64,000 bases of DNA from Oceanimonas baumannii (GTDB taxonomy: Bacteria; Pseudomonadota; Gammaproteobacteria; Enterobacterales; Aeromonadaceae), in the NCBI RefSeq assembly GCF_002245495.1, contig NZ_NQJF01000011.1, forward strand, positions 62,001-126,000, read 5' to 3'. The notes under the pieces are model-generated. The model searched no databases and was not told the origin of the DNA. It was given only the letters and a program-made list of their open reading frames with translations. The position numbers were made by a program, and so were the translations under genes. Position 1 is the stretch's first letter. Each line of letters starts with the position of its first letter. Of the stretch, positions 35,663 through 45,382 are shown piece by piece.

Positions 35663-37939
35663 ATGAACAAACATTTGCTGGTTACCAAACGCGATGGCAA
35701 CAAGGAGCCCATCGATCTCGACAAGATCCACCGGGTGATCACCTGGGCCGCCGAAGGCCTCGATAATGTTTCTGTTTCTCAGGTAGAGCTGCGCTCTCAT
35801 ATTCAGTTTTACGATGGCATTCGCACCGAAGACATTCACGAGACCATTATCAAGGCCGCCGCCGATCTGATCTCCGAGCAGACACCGGACTATCAGTACT
35901 TGGCCGCCCGTCTGGCGATGTTCCACCTGCGCAAGAAGGCCTACGGCGAATTCGAGCCGCCCCACTTTTATCAGCATGTGGTGCGCCTGACCGAAATGGG
36001 CAAATACGACCAGCACATTCTGGCCGACTACAGTCGTGCCGAGCTGGAAACCCTGAACGATCGCCTGCATCACGATCGGGACATGAACTTCTCCTATGCC
36101 GCCATCAAACAGCTGGAAGGCAAATACCTGGTGCAGAACCGGGTAACCGGTGATATCTACGAAAGCCCCCAGTTCCTTTATATGCTGGTGGCCGCCTGCC
36201 TGTTCTCCAAATACCCGAAAGAGACCCGGCTGGATTATGTCACCCGTTTCTATGACGCCGTGTCTACCTTCAAGATTTCCCTGCCCACGCCCATTATGTC
36301 CGGCGTGCGCACCCCTACCCGCCAGTTCAGCTCCTGCGTGCTGATCGAGTGCGGTGACAGCCTGGACTCCATCAATGCCACCTCTGGTGCCATTGTACGT
36401 TATGTCTCCCAGCGGGCCGGCATCGGTATCAACGCCGGCCGGATTCGTGCACTCGGCAGCCCCATCCGTGGCGGCGAAGCCTTCCATACCGGCTGTATTC
36501 CGTTCTACAAGCATTTTCAGACTGCAGTAAAATGCTGCTCTCAGGGCGGTGTACGCGGCGGCGCAGCCACCCTGTTCTACCCCATGTGGCACCTGGAAGT
36601 GGAATCCCTGCTGGTACTGAAAAACAACCGCGGTGTGGAAGAAAACCGGGTCCGCCACATGGACTACGGTGTACAAATCAACCGTCTGATGTATCAGCGT
36701 CTGATCAAGGGTGGAGATATCACCCTGTTCAGCCCGTCCGACGTGCCCGGTCTGTACGATGCGTTCTTTGAAGATCAGGCAAGATTTGAAGAGCTTTACC
36801 TTAAGTACGAAGCCGACGACAACATTCGCAAGCGTACCGTCAAGGCGATTGAGCTGTTCTCACTGATGATGCAGGAACGTGCCGGTACCGGTCGTATCTA
36901 TATTCAGAACGTGGATCACTGCAACACCCACAGCCCGTTCGATGCCAAAGTGGCCCCGGTACGCCAGAGCAACCTGTGTCTGGAAATCGCCCTGCCCACC
37001 AAGCCGCTGATGGACATCAACGACGAAAACGGCGAAATCGCGCTCTGTACCCTGTCGGCCTTTAACCTGGGTGCCATCGACAAGCTGGAAGATCTGGAAG
37101 GCTTGGCCGATCTGGCAGTGCGTGCTCTGGATGCCCTGCTCGATTACCAGGATTACCCGCTGCTGGCGGCGCAAAAAGGCTCCATGAACCGTCGTACGCT
37201 GGGTATCGGTGTCATCAACTACGCCTATTATCTGGCCAAGAATGGCGTAAAATACTCGGATGGCAGTGCCATTGGCCTGACCCACAAAACCTTTGAAGCC
37301 ATTCAGTATTACCTGCTGAAAGCATCGGTACAGCTGGCCAAGGAGTTCGGTGCATGCCCGGCCTTTGGCGAAACCACTTACGCCCAGGGCGTGCTGCCCA
37401 TCGACACCTATAAAAAGGATCTCGATGCCATCTGCCAGGAGCCTCTGCACCTGGATTGGGAAGCCCTGCGCGAAGAGATCAAAACCACAGGTCTGCGTAA
37501 CAGCACCCTGACCGCCCTTATGCCGTCCGAGACCTCCAGTCAGATCTCCAACGCCACCAATGGCATTGAGCCGCCCCGCGGCCTGGTCTCGGTCAAGGCG
37601 TCCAAAGACGGCATTCTCAAGCAGGTGGTTCCCGAGTACGAAAACCTGAAAAACCAGTATGAACTGCTGTGGCAGATGCCTTCCAACGACGGCTACCTGC
37701 AACTGGTCGGTGTCATGCAGAAATTTGTGGATCAGGCCATTTCTGCCAACACCAACTATGATCCTGCCCGCTTTGAAGGCGGCCGGGTGCCGATGAAGCA
37801 ACTGCTGAAAGATCTGCTCACGGCTTATAAATTCGGTCTCAAGACCCTGTATTACCATAACACCCGTGATGGTGCGGCAGACGCCCAGAACGACATGCAG
37901 GAAGACGATGGCTGCGCTGGTGGCGCCTGCAAAATCTAA
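35663..37939 (+). CDS. nrdA: Ribonucleoside-diphosphate reductase class Ia, alpha subunit
   Basis: 758 residues (E. coli 761). It reduces NDPs to dNDPs with the NrdB radical. The N-terminal ATP-cone is TKRDGNKEPIDLDKIHRVI, and the active-site region includes CVLIECGDSLDSIN, NLCLEIALP and LTALMPSETSSQISNATNG. The C-terminal redox cysteine pair is CAGGACKI. I chose ATG 35663, which aligns to the family; a longer frame from 35606 would start inside the NrdR box. It is cotranscribed with nrdB. Confidence 0.98.
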   Translation: MNKHLLVTKRDGNKEPIDLDKIHRVITWAAEGLDNVSVSQVELRSHIQFYDGIRTEDIHETIIKAAADLISEQTPDYQYLAARLAMFHLRKKAYGEFEPPHFYQHVVRLTEMGKYDQHILADYSRAELETLNDRLHHDRDMNFSYAAIKQLEGKYLVQNRVTGDIYESPQFLYMLVAACLFSKYPKETRLDYVTRFYDAVSTFKISLPTPIMSGVRTPTRQFSSCVLIECGDSLDSINATSGAIVRYVSQRAGIGINAGRIRALGSPIRGGEAFHTGCIPFYKHFQTAVKCCSQGGVRGGAATLFYPMWHLEVESLLVLKNNRGVEENRVRHMDYGVQINRLMYQRLIKGGDITLFSPSDVPGLYDAFFEDQARFEELYLKYEADDNIRKRTVKAIELFSLMMQERAGTGRIYIQNVDHCNTHSPFDAKVAPVRQSNLCLEIALPTKPLMDINDENGEIALCTLSAFNLGAIDKLEDLEGLADLAVRALDALLDYQDYPLLAAQKGSMNRRTLGIGVINYAYYLAKNGVKYSDGSAIGLTHKTFEAIQYYLLKASVQLAKEFGACPAFGETTYAQGVLPIDTYKKDLDAICQEPLHLDWEALREEIKTTGLRNSTLTALMPSETSSQISNATNGIEPPRGLVSVKASKDGILKQVVPEYENLKNQYELLWQMPSNDGYLQLVGVMQKFVDQAISANTNYDPARFEGGRVPMKQLLKDLLTAYKFGLKTLYYHNTRDGAADAQNDMQEDDGCAGGACKI

Positions 37940-38051
37940 GGCACCATCACAATAAATTATCCCGGCGGGGCTGGCCCTGCCGCTGTGCGCAGTGTTGGAT
38001 GGTCACACCATGGTCATGCGACTCTGCGCCTTTGTTTGCGGAACAAGAAAC

Positions 38052-39185
38052 ATGTCTTATACCACTTTCAGTCAAATTCAGAACGATCACATGAAGGAGC
38101 CCATGTTCTTCGGTAACCCGGTGAACGTGGCTCGTTACGATCAGCAGAAATACGAAATTTTTGAGAAGCTGATTGAAAAGCAGCTGTCTTTCTTCTGGCG
38201 TCCGGAAGAAGTAGACGTCTCTCAGGATCGCATTGACTATCAGGCACTGCCCGATCACGAGAAGCATATTTTCATCAGCAATCTCAAATACCAGACCTTG
38301 CTTGACTCCATTCAGGGCCGCAGCCCCAACGTAGCCATGCTGCCACTGGTATCCATTCCCGAGCTGGAAACCTGGATCGAGACCTGGGCGTTCTCCGAGA
38401 CCATTCATTCGCGCTCCTACACCCATATTATCCGCAATATTGTGAATAATCCGGCCACCGTGTTTGACGACATCGTGGCAAACGAACACATTCAGAAGCG
38501 CGCCAAAGACATTGCCCACTATTACGACGAGCTGATCGAGTACACCAACTTCTATCACCTCCATGGTGAAGGCGAGCACACCATCCGGGGCAAGAAAGTA
38601 CAGGTGAATCTGTATGAGCTGAAAAAGAAGCTCTACCTGTGCCTGATGTGTGTTAACGCGCTGGAAGCCATCCGCTTCTACGTCAGTTTTGCCTGCTCCT
38701 TCGCTTTTGCCGAGCGCGAGCTGATGGAAGGCAATGCCAAAATCATCAAGCTGATTGCCCGGGACGAAGCCCTGCACCTGACCGGCACCCAGCACATGCT
38801 CAACATTTTGCGCAGTGGTGAAGATGATCCCGATATGGCGCAGGTGGCCAAGGACTGTGAACAACAGTGCTTTGAGTTGTTCAAGGCCGCCGCCATTCAG
38901 GAAAAGGAATGGGCCGAATACCTATTTAAAGACGGCTCCATGATCGGCCTGAACAAAGATATCTTGTGCCAGTATGTGGAATACATCACCAACCTGCGCA
39001 TGCAGGCAGTGGGTCTGGAGCCGGCCTTTGAAGGTGCCAAACAAAACCCCATTCCCTGGATAAACGCCTGGTTGTCATCCGATAACGTGCAGGTCGCCCC
39101 TCAGGAAGTGGAAGTCAGCTCTTACCTGGTGGGACAAATCGACGCCCATGTCAGTCACGACGATCTGGGTGACTTTGAGTTGTGA
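38052..39185 (+). CDS. nrdB: Ribonucleoside-diphosphate reductase class Ia, beta subunit
   Basis: 377 residues (E. coli 376). It holds the diiron-tyrosyl radical cofactor. Ligand-bearing helices include [19 protein letters not shown] and [15 protein letters not shown]; the C-terminus ([10 protein letters not shown]) is the peptide that docks to NrdA. ATG 38052 gives the family N-terminus [13 protein letters not shown]; the frame runs back to 37992 without family support. A GC hairpin (CGGCGGGGC / GCCCTGCCG) lies in the 112-base gap after nrdA. Confidence 0.97.
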   Translation: MSYTTFSQIQNDHMKEPMFFGNPVNVARYDQQKYEIFEKLIEKQLSFFWRPEEVDVSQDRIDYQALPDHEKHIFISNLKYQTLLDSIQGRSPNVAMLPLVSIPELETWIETWAFSETIHSRSYTHIIRNIVNNPATVFDDIVANEHIQKRAKDIAHYYDELIEYTNFYHLHGEGEHTIRGKKVQVNLYELKKKLYLCLMCVNALEAIRFYVSFACSFAFAERELMEGNAKIIKLIARDEALHLTGTQHMLNILRSGEDDPDMAQVAKDCEQQCFELFKAAAIQEKEWAEYLFKDGSMIGLNKDILCQYVEYITNLRMQAVGLEPAFEGAKQNPIPWINAWLSSDNVQVAPQEVEVSSYLVGQIDAHVSHDDLGDFEL

Positions 39186-39454
39186 GCAAGATCCATACGC
39201 AAGACACCAGCTTTGAGCTGCGGGCAGGGGAAACCCTGCTCGATGGCCTGGAGCGCACCGGTCATGCCGTGGAATATCAATGCCGCAGCGGATACTGCGG
39301 TGCTTGCCGCACTGCTCTGGTAAAAGGCAGTGTCTGCTATCAGCAGCCCCCGCTGGCCTTCGTGGCCAGCGGTGAGGTATTACCCTGTTGCTGCCGGCCA
39401 GAGGGCGACGTTACCCTCAATGTCTCCCTGCTTGCCCTGAAAAAACAGGCCTGA
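39182..39454 (+). CDS. yfaE: YfaE-type 2Fe-2S ferredoxin for NrdB maintenance
   Basis: A 90-residue plant-type ferredoxin with the cluster motif [10 protein letters not shown] and a fourth cysteine in the CCCRPEGD block. YfaE maintains and regenerates the diferric-tyrosyl radical of NrdB. The GTG start overlaps the nrdB stop (GTGA, 4 bases), implying translational coupling. Confidence 0.95.
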   Translation: MSKIHTQDTSFELRAGETLLDGLERTGHAVEYQCRSGYCGACRTALVKGSVCYQQPPLAFVASGEVLPCCCRPEGDVTLNVSLLALKKQA

Positions 39455-39455
39455 A

Positions 39456-39719
39456 TCAGTTTCGCTGTTGCTTGGCTTCATCCGGCTGAAAAGGATGCCA
39501 GCTTAACCGGCCATTTTGCTCAAAAGACGTTTCCCGTTCACACACAAACCATCGTTGCCCCATCTGCAGTACTGCCCCCCGGGAATAACGCTTGTCCTCG
39601 AAGTAACATACCGGCTCAATGCCGGCTGCGATATTCAACTCCACCGGACTGGTAGAAATCGTGTTTGCCCCGGCCAGCACCGGCACACTCAAAACAGCGG
39701 CGACAATCAGATATTTCAT
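39456..39719 (-). CDS. DUF1496 (YnjH-like) exported protein
   Basis: An 87-residue precursor with a signal peptide (MKYLIVAAVLSVPVLAGA). The mature domain has the DUF1496 pattern CYFEDKRYSRGAVLQMGQRWFVC with two cysteines that may form a disulfide. It is probably periplasmic; the function is unknown. AAGGAG lies just before ATG 39719. It is convergent with yfaE, with 1 base between the stop codons. Confidence 0.85.
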   Translation of the reverse strand: MKYLIVAAVLSVPVLAGANTISTSPVELNIAAGIEPVCYFEDKRYSRGAVLQMGQRWFVCERETSFEQNGRLSWHPFQPDEAKQQRN

Positions 39720-40031
39720 GCTTTGCTCCTTATTGTTCGTCTACCGGATACTATCTTAACACTGCCTTTGTCGCCGGCACTTGCTTTTCCTCTCTGCCTT
39801 GGCTAGGGTAGTTGTAATTATTTTTTCCAGTATTTTTAGTCACTTGTAAAAGCAGTACTGCTTACACTGTGTTTTTTGTTGGTATTGCCATCATGGCAGC
39901 TGATAAAGGAGACATTACCTTGAAGTAGTCATTTTGCCGTGACCATGTAGTAACTCTGTCATCACGACATTTTGCGCCGGCAACAGGGAAAACGGCACCC
40001 TTTTGCAGGCGATAAATAACGGAGCCAAATC
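39720..40031. other. 312-base spacer, partly AT-rich
   Basis: It holds the divergent promoter regions of the DUF1496 gene and the small basic protein. I see no further gene; an 11-codon frame from an ATG near 39893 lacks a ribosome site. Confidence 0.4.
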
Positions 40032-40121
40032 ATGAGCAAGGAAAAAGTGAAAAAGAAAGCCCAGAAAACCCTGAAAGAAAAACGTCAGGAAAAACGGGAA
40101 AAGCGTCATCACACTGAATAA
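40032..40121 (+). CDS. Very small, highly basic protein (29 aa)
   Basis: The frame starts MSKEKVKKKAQKTLKEK and ends KRHHTE. About half the residues are Lys or Arg, nearly all the rest are helix-favouring, and there is no hydrophobic core. GGAG sits 7 bases before ATG 40032, and a strong symmetrical terminator follows 15 bases after the stop. These signals make a translated gene likely. I do not recognise a family; a nucleic-acid- or ribosome-associated role is only suggested by the charge. Confidence 0.6.
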   Translation: MSKEKVKKKAQKTLKEKRQEKREKRHHTE

Positions 40122-40135
40122 AATATGTTTTCAGC

Positions 40136-40160
40136 AAAAGGGCACCGCGGTGCCCTTTTT
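40136..40160. terminator. Symmetrical terminator between the 29-aa gene and the lipoprotein gene
   Basis: A GGGCACC-GC-GGTGCCC stem flanked by A4 and T5, between convergent genes. Confidence 0.85.
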
Positions 40161-40164
40161 GGTT

Positions 40165-40638
40165 TCAGTCAAAATACCATTCCCATTGCAGGCTGTTTAT
40201 CAGGCCGTTCTGCCACTCAATGATGACCTTTTCTGTGGTTTCATCCGAGCCATAATACCAGCGAGCTCCCTTTCGGCTGGCCGGCCGGCCAATCCGGTGC
40301 TCAAGATCTGAACCGGCACTGCCTGGTTGCAAAAACACCGGCAGTGCCGGGTGCGGGCGGCTCACGTAAAGATAAACCGGCATGCCGTCGGGCCGAGCCG
40401 CTTCCCGGGACAGGTAGGTTTGCAACTCCAGCCCCGGACAACGCAAGGTTTCTATTTCATCAATCAAACCGGCCACATGGCTGTTTTCCACCTGGCGGTA
40501 GCGGTAATCAGGCTGCTGGCAGGGTATCCTTATCACCCGTCCGGCAATCTCATCCAGTCTGGCCAGTGCCCGCTCCTGAGAGCCGGCACAACCCGTCAGC
40601 AACAGGTAAAACAGTAACCAGGGATACCGTGCAAACAT
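40165..40638 (-). CDS. Hypothetical lipoprotein (157 aa)
   Basis: Not recognised. The signal peptide MFARYPWLLFYLLLTGCAGS ends in a lipobox LLTGC, so the mature protein is likely membrane-anchored. The mature part has two cysteines (RIPCQQP and LRCPGL) and a C-terminal segment RWYYGSDETTEKVIIEWQNG that resembles outer-membrane-assembly-type lipoproteins only superficially. GGAGG lies 9 bases before ATG 40638; the longer frame to 40731 would bury the signal peptide. Confidence 0.75.
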   Translation of the reverse strand: MFARYPWLLFYLLLTGCAGSQERALARLDEIAGRVIRIPCQQPDYRYRQVENSHVAGLIDEIETLRCPGLELQTYLSREAARPDGMPVYLYVSRPHPALPVFLQPGSAGSDLEHRIGRPASRKGARWYYGSDETTEKVIIEWQNGLINSLQWEWYFD

Positions 40639-40760
40639 GATATTCCGCCTCCATAAGCCCTTCTCTACAGGTTGACTATAAACGGCTTTTCGGCGACTTG
40701 TATGTTCATTACCAGAAGAGAGCACTGTCACACATCACAATAGGTATAACAAGGCACCGG

Positions 40761-40798
40761 CCGAGAACCGAGAACCGAGAACCGAGAACCGAGAACCG
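40761..40798. repeat. Heptamer tandem repeat (CCGAGAA) x5.4
   Basis: Five perfect tandem copies of CCGAGAA plus a partial sixth in the non-coding gap before the CBS-GGDEF-EAL gene. The copy number is likely to vary by slippage. Confidence 0.95.
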
Positions 40799-40929
40799 CA
40801 GTGTGCAATGACGGTTCCGTATCCGGCTATCGCACAATGCAAAACAACGAGCCCTCCCGGCGGGAAATCACGATCGAATAATTGCCAAGTGCAATTACCA
40901 CATATAAGGTAAGTGATTAAACCTTTATA

Positions 40930-43458
40930 TTGCCTGGTAACGTGCCTGATATTACGACAACTCCCGTGCTGATAGAGCGGCTGATGCACACCGGCCTGCT
41001 CACCTGCTCTCCCGAGACTTCCCTGCGGGAGGCCGCCGAGCGTATGGCCACTCGCCAGTGCAGCTCCATTCTGGTGCTGGAAAATGGCCGTGCCATCGGT
41101 ATCTGGACCGAACGTGACAGCCTGAAGCTTGATCTCAACAAGCCAGGTTGCCTCGATGTACCGATGCATCAGGTAATGAGCCAGCCGGTACACAGCCTGC
41201 ATCTCAGTACGCCGGTCAGTAATGCCGAGCGCTGGTTCAGAACACAAGAGTGCCGTCATCTGGTGGTTGTCGATGATCAGGGCCACCCGGTGGGCATGGT
41301 GTCACAGACCGATATGGCTTTAAAACAGGGGCTGGAGCCCTATCTCGGTCTGCGCCGTGTTGAAGATGCCATGAACATGACACCGCTGATCCTGCCGGGT
41401 AGAATGTCACTGGTCGAGGCTGCCAGCGCGCTGTTGCACCATCGCCAGGATGCCGCCGTCGTCACCTGCTCCGGCGCACAGCTGGGCATCATTACCGAAC
41501 GTGATATGGTACGGATCATTGCACGTCATCACGGACACACTCCTGTCAGCGAACTGGCCAGCAAACCATTGCTGACGGTCTCTCCCGAAGACAGCCTGTT
41601 GCACGCACGTGATGTGATGATTAATAACCGGGTACGCCATTTGGCGGTGCTGGATGATAATAACGTGGTCGGCTTGCTGGGCTTCCGGGAAATCATCAAC
41701 GGAGCCGAGCTCCGCCATCTCAGAGAGATCCAGCAACTGCTGAAAGAGCGGGATCAGGCCCTGCACACCTCGCGACTTAACCTGCAGCTGGCTGAGCGAG
41801 TGATAGAGGCCTCACTGGAAAGCATCGTAATCACCGATGCTGACAATCGCATTGTCTTCGTCAATCCTTCGTTTACCCATACCACCGGCTTCAGTGCCGA
41901 AGAGGCAATTGGCCGGACTCCGGCCATCCTGTCTTCCGGCCGTCACGATGCGGCTTTTTACCGGGGAATGTGGCAAACCATCGGTGAAAAGGGCTATTGG
42001 CGGGGTGAGATCTGGAACCGGCGTAAGAACGGCCAGCTTTACCTCGAACTGCTGACGATTACCGCCATTCATGACGATAACGGCAAAATTACCCACTTTG
42101 CCGCACTATTTACCGATATTACGCATATCCGGGAAAATGAAGACAAGATCCGCCGGCTGGCCTACTACGATCCGCTGACCGGTCTTCCCAATCGTCGCTT
42201 GCTGGAAGACCGGCTGGAGCTGGCCATTTCCCATGCCAACAGAAGCAAACAGCACCTGGCGGTGATTTTTCTCGATCTGGATCATTTCAAGCAAGTGAAT
42301 GATACCCTGGGACATGCCGCCGGTGATGAGCTGCTGCTGGACGTCTCCCGGCGCATACGCCACCGGCTGCGCGAAGATGATACGCTGGCCCGTCTGGGCG
42401 GAGACGAATTTATTGTTCTGCTGCCCGAACTCAATGAGCCCGAAGAAGCCAGCCGTATCGCCCAGCGCCTGATAGAGACCGTAGCCAAACCTTTTCGTAT
42501 CGGCAACCACGAGTTTCGCATCGGCTGCAGTCTGGGGATCAGCCTGTATCCGGATGACGCAGGCTCTGCCGAGCAACTGATCCACCACGCAGATGCCGCC
42601 ATGTATCAGGCCAAACAGGAAGGACGCAACGATTACCGCCTGTTCAGCCGGGAGATGAACCACCAGCAGCACAAGCTGCTGGCCATGGAAACCGCACTGC
42701 GTAATGCCGTAGAAACCGGTGAAGGACTGGCTGTCTTTTATCAGCCGCAGGTAAACAGAACAGACCGGACGCTGGCCGGTGCCGAAGCCCTGGCGCGCTG
42801 GCATCATCCTGCATTTGGCCATGTATCACCGGCGGAGTTTATTCCTCTGGCAGAGCGGGCCGGCCTGATTGTACCGTTGGGCATGAGCCTGCTGCATAAC
42901 GTCGCCGCTCAGCAACGGCACTGGCTGGATCAGGGGCTGTTACCGGTTCCAGTGTCAGTTAACCTGTCAACCCAGCAATTCTGGCAACATAATCTGCTGG
43001 TACAGTTCCGGCATCTGCTGATGGAGCACCGGTTACCGGCGGGGCTGATCGGCATTGAACTGACCGAAAATGTGCTGCTCGACAAGCCGGTGCAGGCCAT
43101 TCCGTTACTTGATGGCCTGCGCGAGCTGGGCTTTACCATTGCCATCGACGACTTTGGCACCGGCTACTCTTCCCTGAGCTATTTACAGGATCTGCCGATA
43201 GACACCCTGAAAATAGACCGCAGCTTTATTCAGCGCCTGGGCGAGTCCCGCAGCAGCAACGCCATTCTGGCCGCAGTCACCGGGCTGGCCCGGGAGCTGG
43301 AATACAAAATTGTGGCAGAAGGAGTGGAAACCGAAGCTCAGATGCAGGCGCTTGCTCCCTATCCGGTGGATCTGATACAGGGCTTTCTGACCGGCCGGCC
43401 GGTACCGGCGGAGACATTTGCCAGAGAATGGCTTGACAGTATAAAACAGTCAGGGTAA
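40930..43458 (+). CDS. CBS-PAS-GGDEF-EAL cyclic-di-GMP signalling protein
   Basis: About 842 residues, no signal peptide or membrane helix. Four CBS motifs fill residues 10-260 (two Bateman modules, which usually bind adenine nucleotides), then a coiled coil, a PAS domain at about 280-395, a GGDEF domain with an intact GGDEF motif at 490-494 and an inhibitory RxxD site at 481-484, and an EAL domain with EAL at 619-621 plus IDDFGTGYSSLSYL. Both catalytic sites look active, so it could make and degrade c-di-GMP. The TTG start at 40930 is uncertain and has no clear ribosome site. No partner gene is obvious; the ABC transporter follows 31 bases downstream. Confidence 0.93.
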   Translation: MPGNVPDITTTPVLIERLMHTGLLTCSPETSLREAAERMATRQCSSILVLENGRAIGIWTERDSLKLDLNKPGCLDVPMHQVMSQPVHSLHLSTPVSNAERWFRTQECRHLVVVDDQGHPVGMVSQTDMALKQGLEPYLGLRRVEDAMNMTPLILPGRMSLVEAASALLHHRQDAAVVTCSGAQLGIITERDMVRIIARHHGHTPVSELASKPLLTVSPEDSLLHARDVMINNRVRHLAVLDDNNVVGLLGFREIINGAELRHLREIQQLLKERDQALHTSRLNLQLAERVIEASLESIVITDADNRIVFVNPSFTHTTGFSAEEAIGRTPAILSSGRHDAAFYRGMWQTIGEKGYWRGEIWNRRKNGQLYLELLTITAIHDDNGKITHFAALFTDITHIRENEDKIRRLAYYDPLTGLPNRRLLEDRLELAISHANRSKQHLAVIFLDLDHFKQVNDTLGHAAGDELLLDVSRRIRHRLREDDTLARLGGDEFIVLLPELNEPEEASRIAQRLIETVAKPFRIGNHEFRIGCSLGISLYPDDAGSAEQLIHHADAAMYQAKQEGRNDYRLFSREMNHQQHKLLAMETALRNAVETGEGLAVFYQPQVNRTDRTLAGAEALARWHHPAFGHVSPAEFIPLAERAGLIVPLGMSLLHNVAAQQRHWLDQGLLPVPVSVNLSTQQFWQHNLLVQFRHLLMEHRLPAGLIGIELTENVLLDKPVQAIPLLDGLRELGFTIAIDDFGTGYSSLSYLQDLPIDTLKIDRSFIQRLGESRSSNAILAAVTGLARELEYKIVAEGVETEAQMQALAPYPVDLIQGFLTGRPVPAETFAREWLDSIKQSG

Positions 43459-43489
43459 CACGCTGATATTCCTTTAACCGGACCACCCG

Positions 43490-45328
43490 ATGTTCAAACT
43501 GTTTGAAAACCTGACCAAACCTTTTCCGGAAGACGTCGCCACACAACCTCCCAACGGCCTGTATGCCTTTTGCCGCCATTATACAAGGGGCTTTGAATGG
43601 CCACTGCTCGCTATGGCGCTGCTCAGTACCCTGGTGGCCATCATCGAAGTCTCACTACTGGGCTTCATGGGCCGGCTGGTCGACCTGTTGGCCAGTCACA
43701 ATCCCGAGTCCTTCTGGGCGGAGCAGCGGAATACCCTGATACTGATGGGGGGGCTGGTACTGGTGATCGTTCCGCTGCTGAGCTTCAGCCACTCCATGCT
43801 GATGCACCAGTCGCTGCTGGGGAATTACCCCATGTCCATCCGTTGGCTGGCACACCGTTACTTGCTGAGCCAAAGCATGAGCTTCTATCAGGACGAGTTC
43901 GCCGGCCGCATCGCCACCAAGGTCATGCAAACGGCGCTGGCGGTACGGGAAACCGTGATGAAGCTGCTGGATGTGCTGGTCTATGTGTCCGTATACCTGA
44001 TCGCCATGCTGGTAATGATGGGCCACTCGGATCTGATCCTGATGCTGCCCATTCTGCTCTGGCTGCTGCTGTACATCGGCATTCAGTGCTACTTCGTCCC
44101 ACGGATGAAACGAGTTGCCACCGCCCAGGCAGATGCCCGCTCCATGATGACCGGCCGCATTGTTGACAGCTACGCCAATATCACCACGGTCAAGCTGTTC
44201 GCTCACGCCGACGCCGAAACCCGCTACGCCAAACAGGGCATGCGCGCTTTCCTCGGCACCGTCTATGGCCAGATGCGTCTGGCCACCAGCTTTGTGCTGA
44301 GCGTCGACGCCATCAACTACCTGTTGTTGTTTACCATTACTGCGCTCTCCATCGGGCTGTGGATGAACACCACCGTCACCGTCGGCGTCATCGCCGTGGC
44401 CATCAGCATCGCCTTGCGCCTGCAGGGCATGTCCAAGTGGATCATGTGGGAAATTGGTGCCCTGTTCGAGAATATCGGCACCGTGATCGACGGCATGAAC
44501 ACCCTGTCCCGCTCCGTGGCCATTGAAGATAAAGCCGGTGCCGGCGAGCTGACCATCCATCGGGGGGAGATCCGCTTTGAAGGCGTGACTTTCCAGTATG
44601 GCCGCGATGAGCCCGTCATCCAGCATTTCAATCTGGACATCAGACCCGGTGAGAAAGTCGGCCTGGTCGGCCGTTCCGGGGCGGGCAAGTCCACCCTGGT
44701 TAATCTGCTGCTGCGCCTGCATGAGCTGGAGAGAGGCCGCATCACCATCGATGGCCAGAACATCACCGAGGTAACCCAGCACTCCCTGCGCGGTCAGATC
44801 GGCATGGTGACCCAGGATACCTCCCTGCTGCACCGCTCCATCCGGGAAAACATTCTCTACGGCAAGCCAGATGCCTCCGAGCAGGAAATGGTGGCGGCAA
44901 GCCAGCGGGCCCACGCCCATGAGTTTATTCACGGGCTGGAAGATAAAGACGGTAACCGGGGCTACGACGCCCAGGTGGGCGAGCGGGGGATCAAGCTCTC
45001 CGGTGGCCAGCGACAACGTATTGGCATCGCCCGGGTACTGCTCAAGGACGCGCCTATTCTGGTACTGGACGAGGCCACCTCGGCACTGGATTCCGAAGTG
45101 GAAGCCGCCATTCAGGAGAGCCTGTATCAGCTGATGGAAGGTAAAACCGTTATTGCCATCGCCCACCGGCTCTCCACCATTGCCGCCATGGATCGTCTGG
45201 TGGTGCTCGACAAGGGGCGCATCGTCGAGCAGGGCTCGCATCAGGAGCTGCTGGAGCAGAACGGTATCTACGCCCAGCTGTGGAACCACCAGACCGGTGG
45301 TTTTCTGGCCGACGGGCTGCAGCCCTGA
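43490..45328 (+). CDS. ABC exporter, fused permease and ATP-binding protein
   Basis: 612 residues: an N-terminal six-helix exporter domain (about residues 35-320) and a C-terminal ATPase with Walker A GRSGAGKST, signature LSGGQRQRIGIARVLL, Walker B ILVLDEATSALDS and switch histidine AHRLST. It acts as a homodimer in the inner membrane in the MsbA-like exporter superfamily. The substrate is unknown; it is not the essential msbA by context, as lpxK is absent. A hairpin at 45357-45378 follows. Confidence 0.93.
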   Translation: MFKLFENLTKPFPEDVATQPPNGLYAFCRHYTRGFEWPLLAMALLSTLVAIIEVSLLGFMGRLVDLLASHNPESFWAEQRNTLILMGGLVLVIVPLLSFSHSMLMHQSLLGNYPMSIRWLAHRYLLSQSMSFYQDEFAGRIATKVMQTALAVRETVMKLLDVLVYVSVYLIAMLVMMGHSDLILMLPILLWLLLYIGIQCYFVPRMKRVATAQADARSMMTGRIVDSYANITTVKLFAHADAETRYAKQGMRAFLGTVYGQMRLATSFVLSVDAINYLLLFTITALSIGLWMNTTVTVGVIAVAISIALRLQGMSKWIMWEIGALFENIGTVIDGMNTLSRSVAIEDKAGAGELTIHRGEIRFEGVTFQYGRDEPVIQHFNLDIRPGEKVGLVGRSGAGKSTLVNLLLRLHELERGRITIDGQNITEVTQHSLRGQIGMVTQDTSLLHRSIRENILYGKPDASEQEMVAASQRAHAHEFIHGLEDKDGNRGYDAQVGERGIKLSGGQRQRIGIARVLLKDAPILVLDEATSALDSEVEAAIQESLYQLMEGKTVIAIAHRLSTIAAMDRLVVLDKGRIVEQGSHQELLEQNGIYAQLWNHQTGGFLADGLQP

Positions 45329-45356
45329 ACGCCCTTGTCACCAACTGAAGCGAATT

Positions 45357-45378
45357 AGGCCGGGCATCAGCCCGGCCT
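45357..45378. terminator. Hairpin between the ABC exporter and anti-sigma genes
   Basis: An AGGCCGGG / CCCGGCCT stem with a 6-base loop, between convergent genes. There is no T tract on either strand, so terminator function is uncertain. Confidence 0.45.
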
Positions 45379-45382
45379 GAGG

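Noticed and set aside
39893..39928. An 11-codon frame starting ATGGCAGCTG
   Set aside because: No ribosome site and too short to judge.
43655..45289. A 544-codon open frame opposite the ABC exporter
   Set aside because: Shadow of the exporter gene; low-complexity His/Gln composition and no family resemblance.
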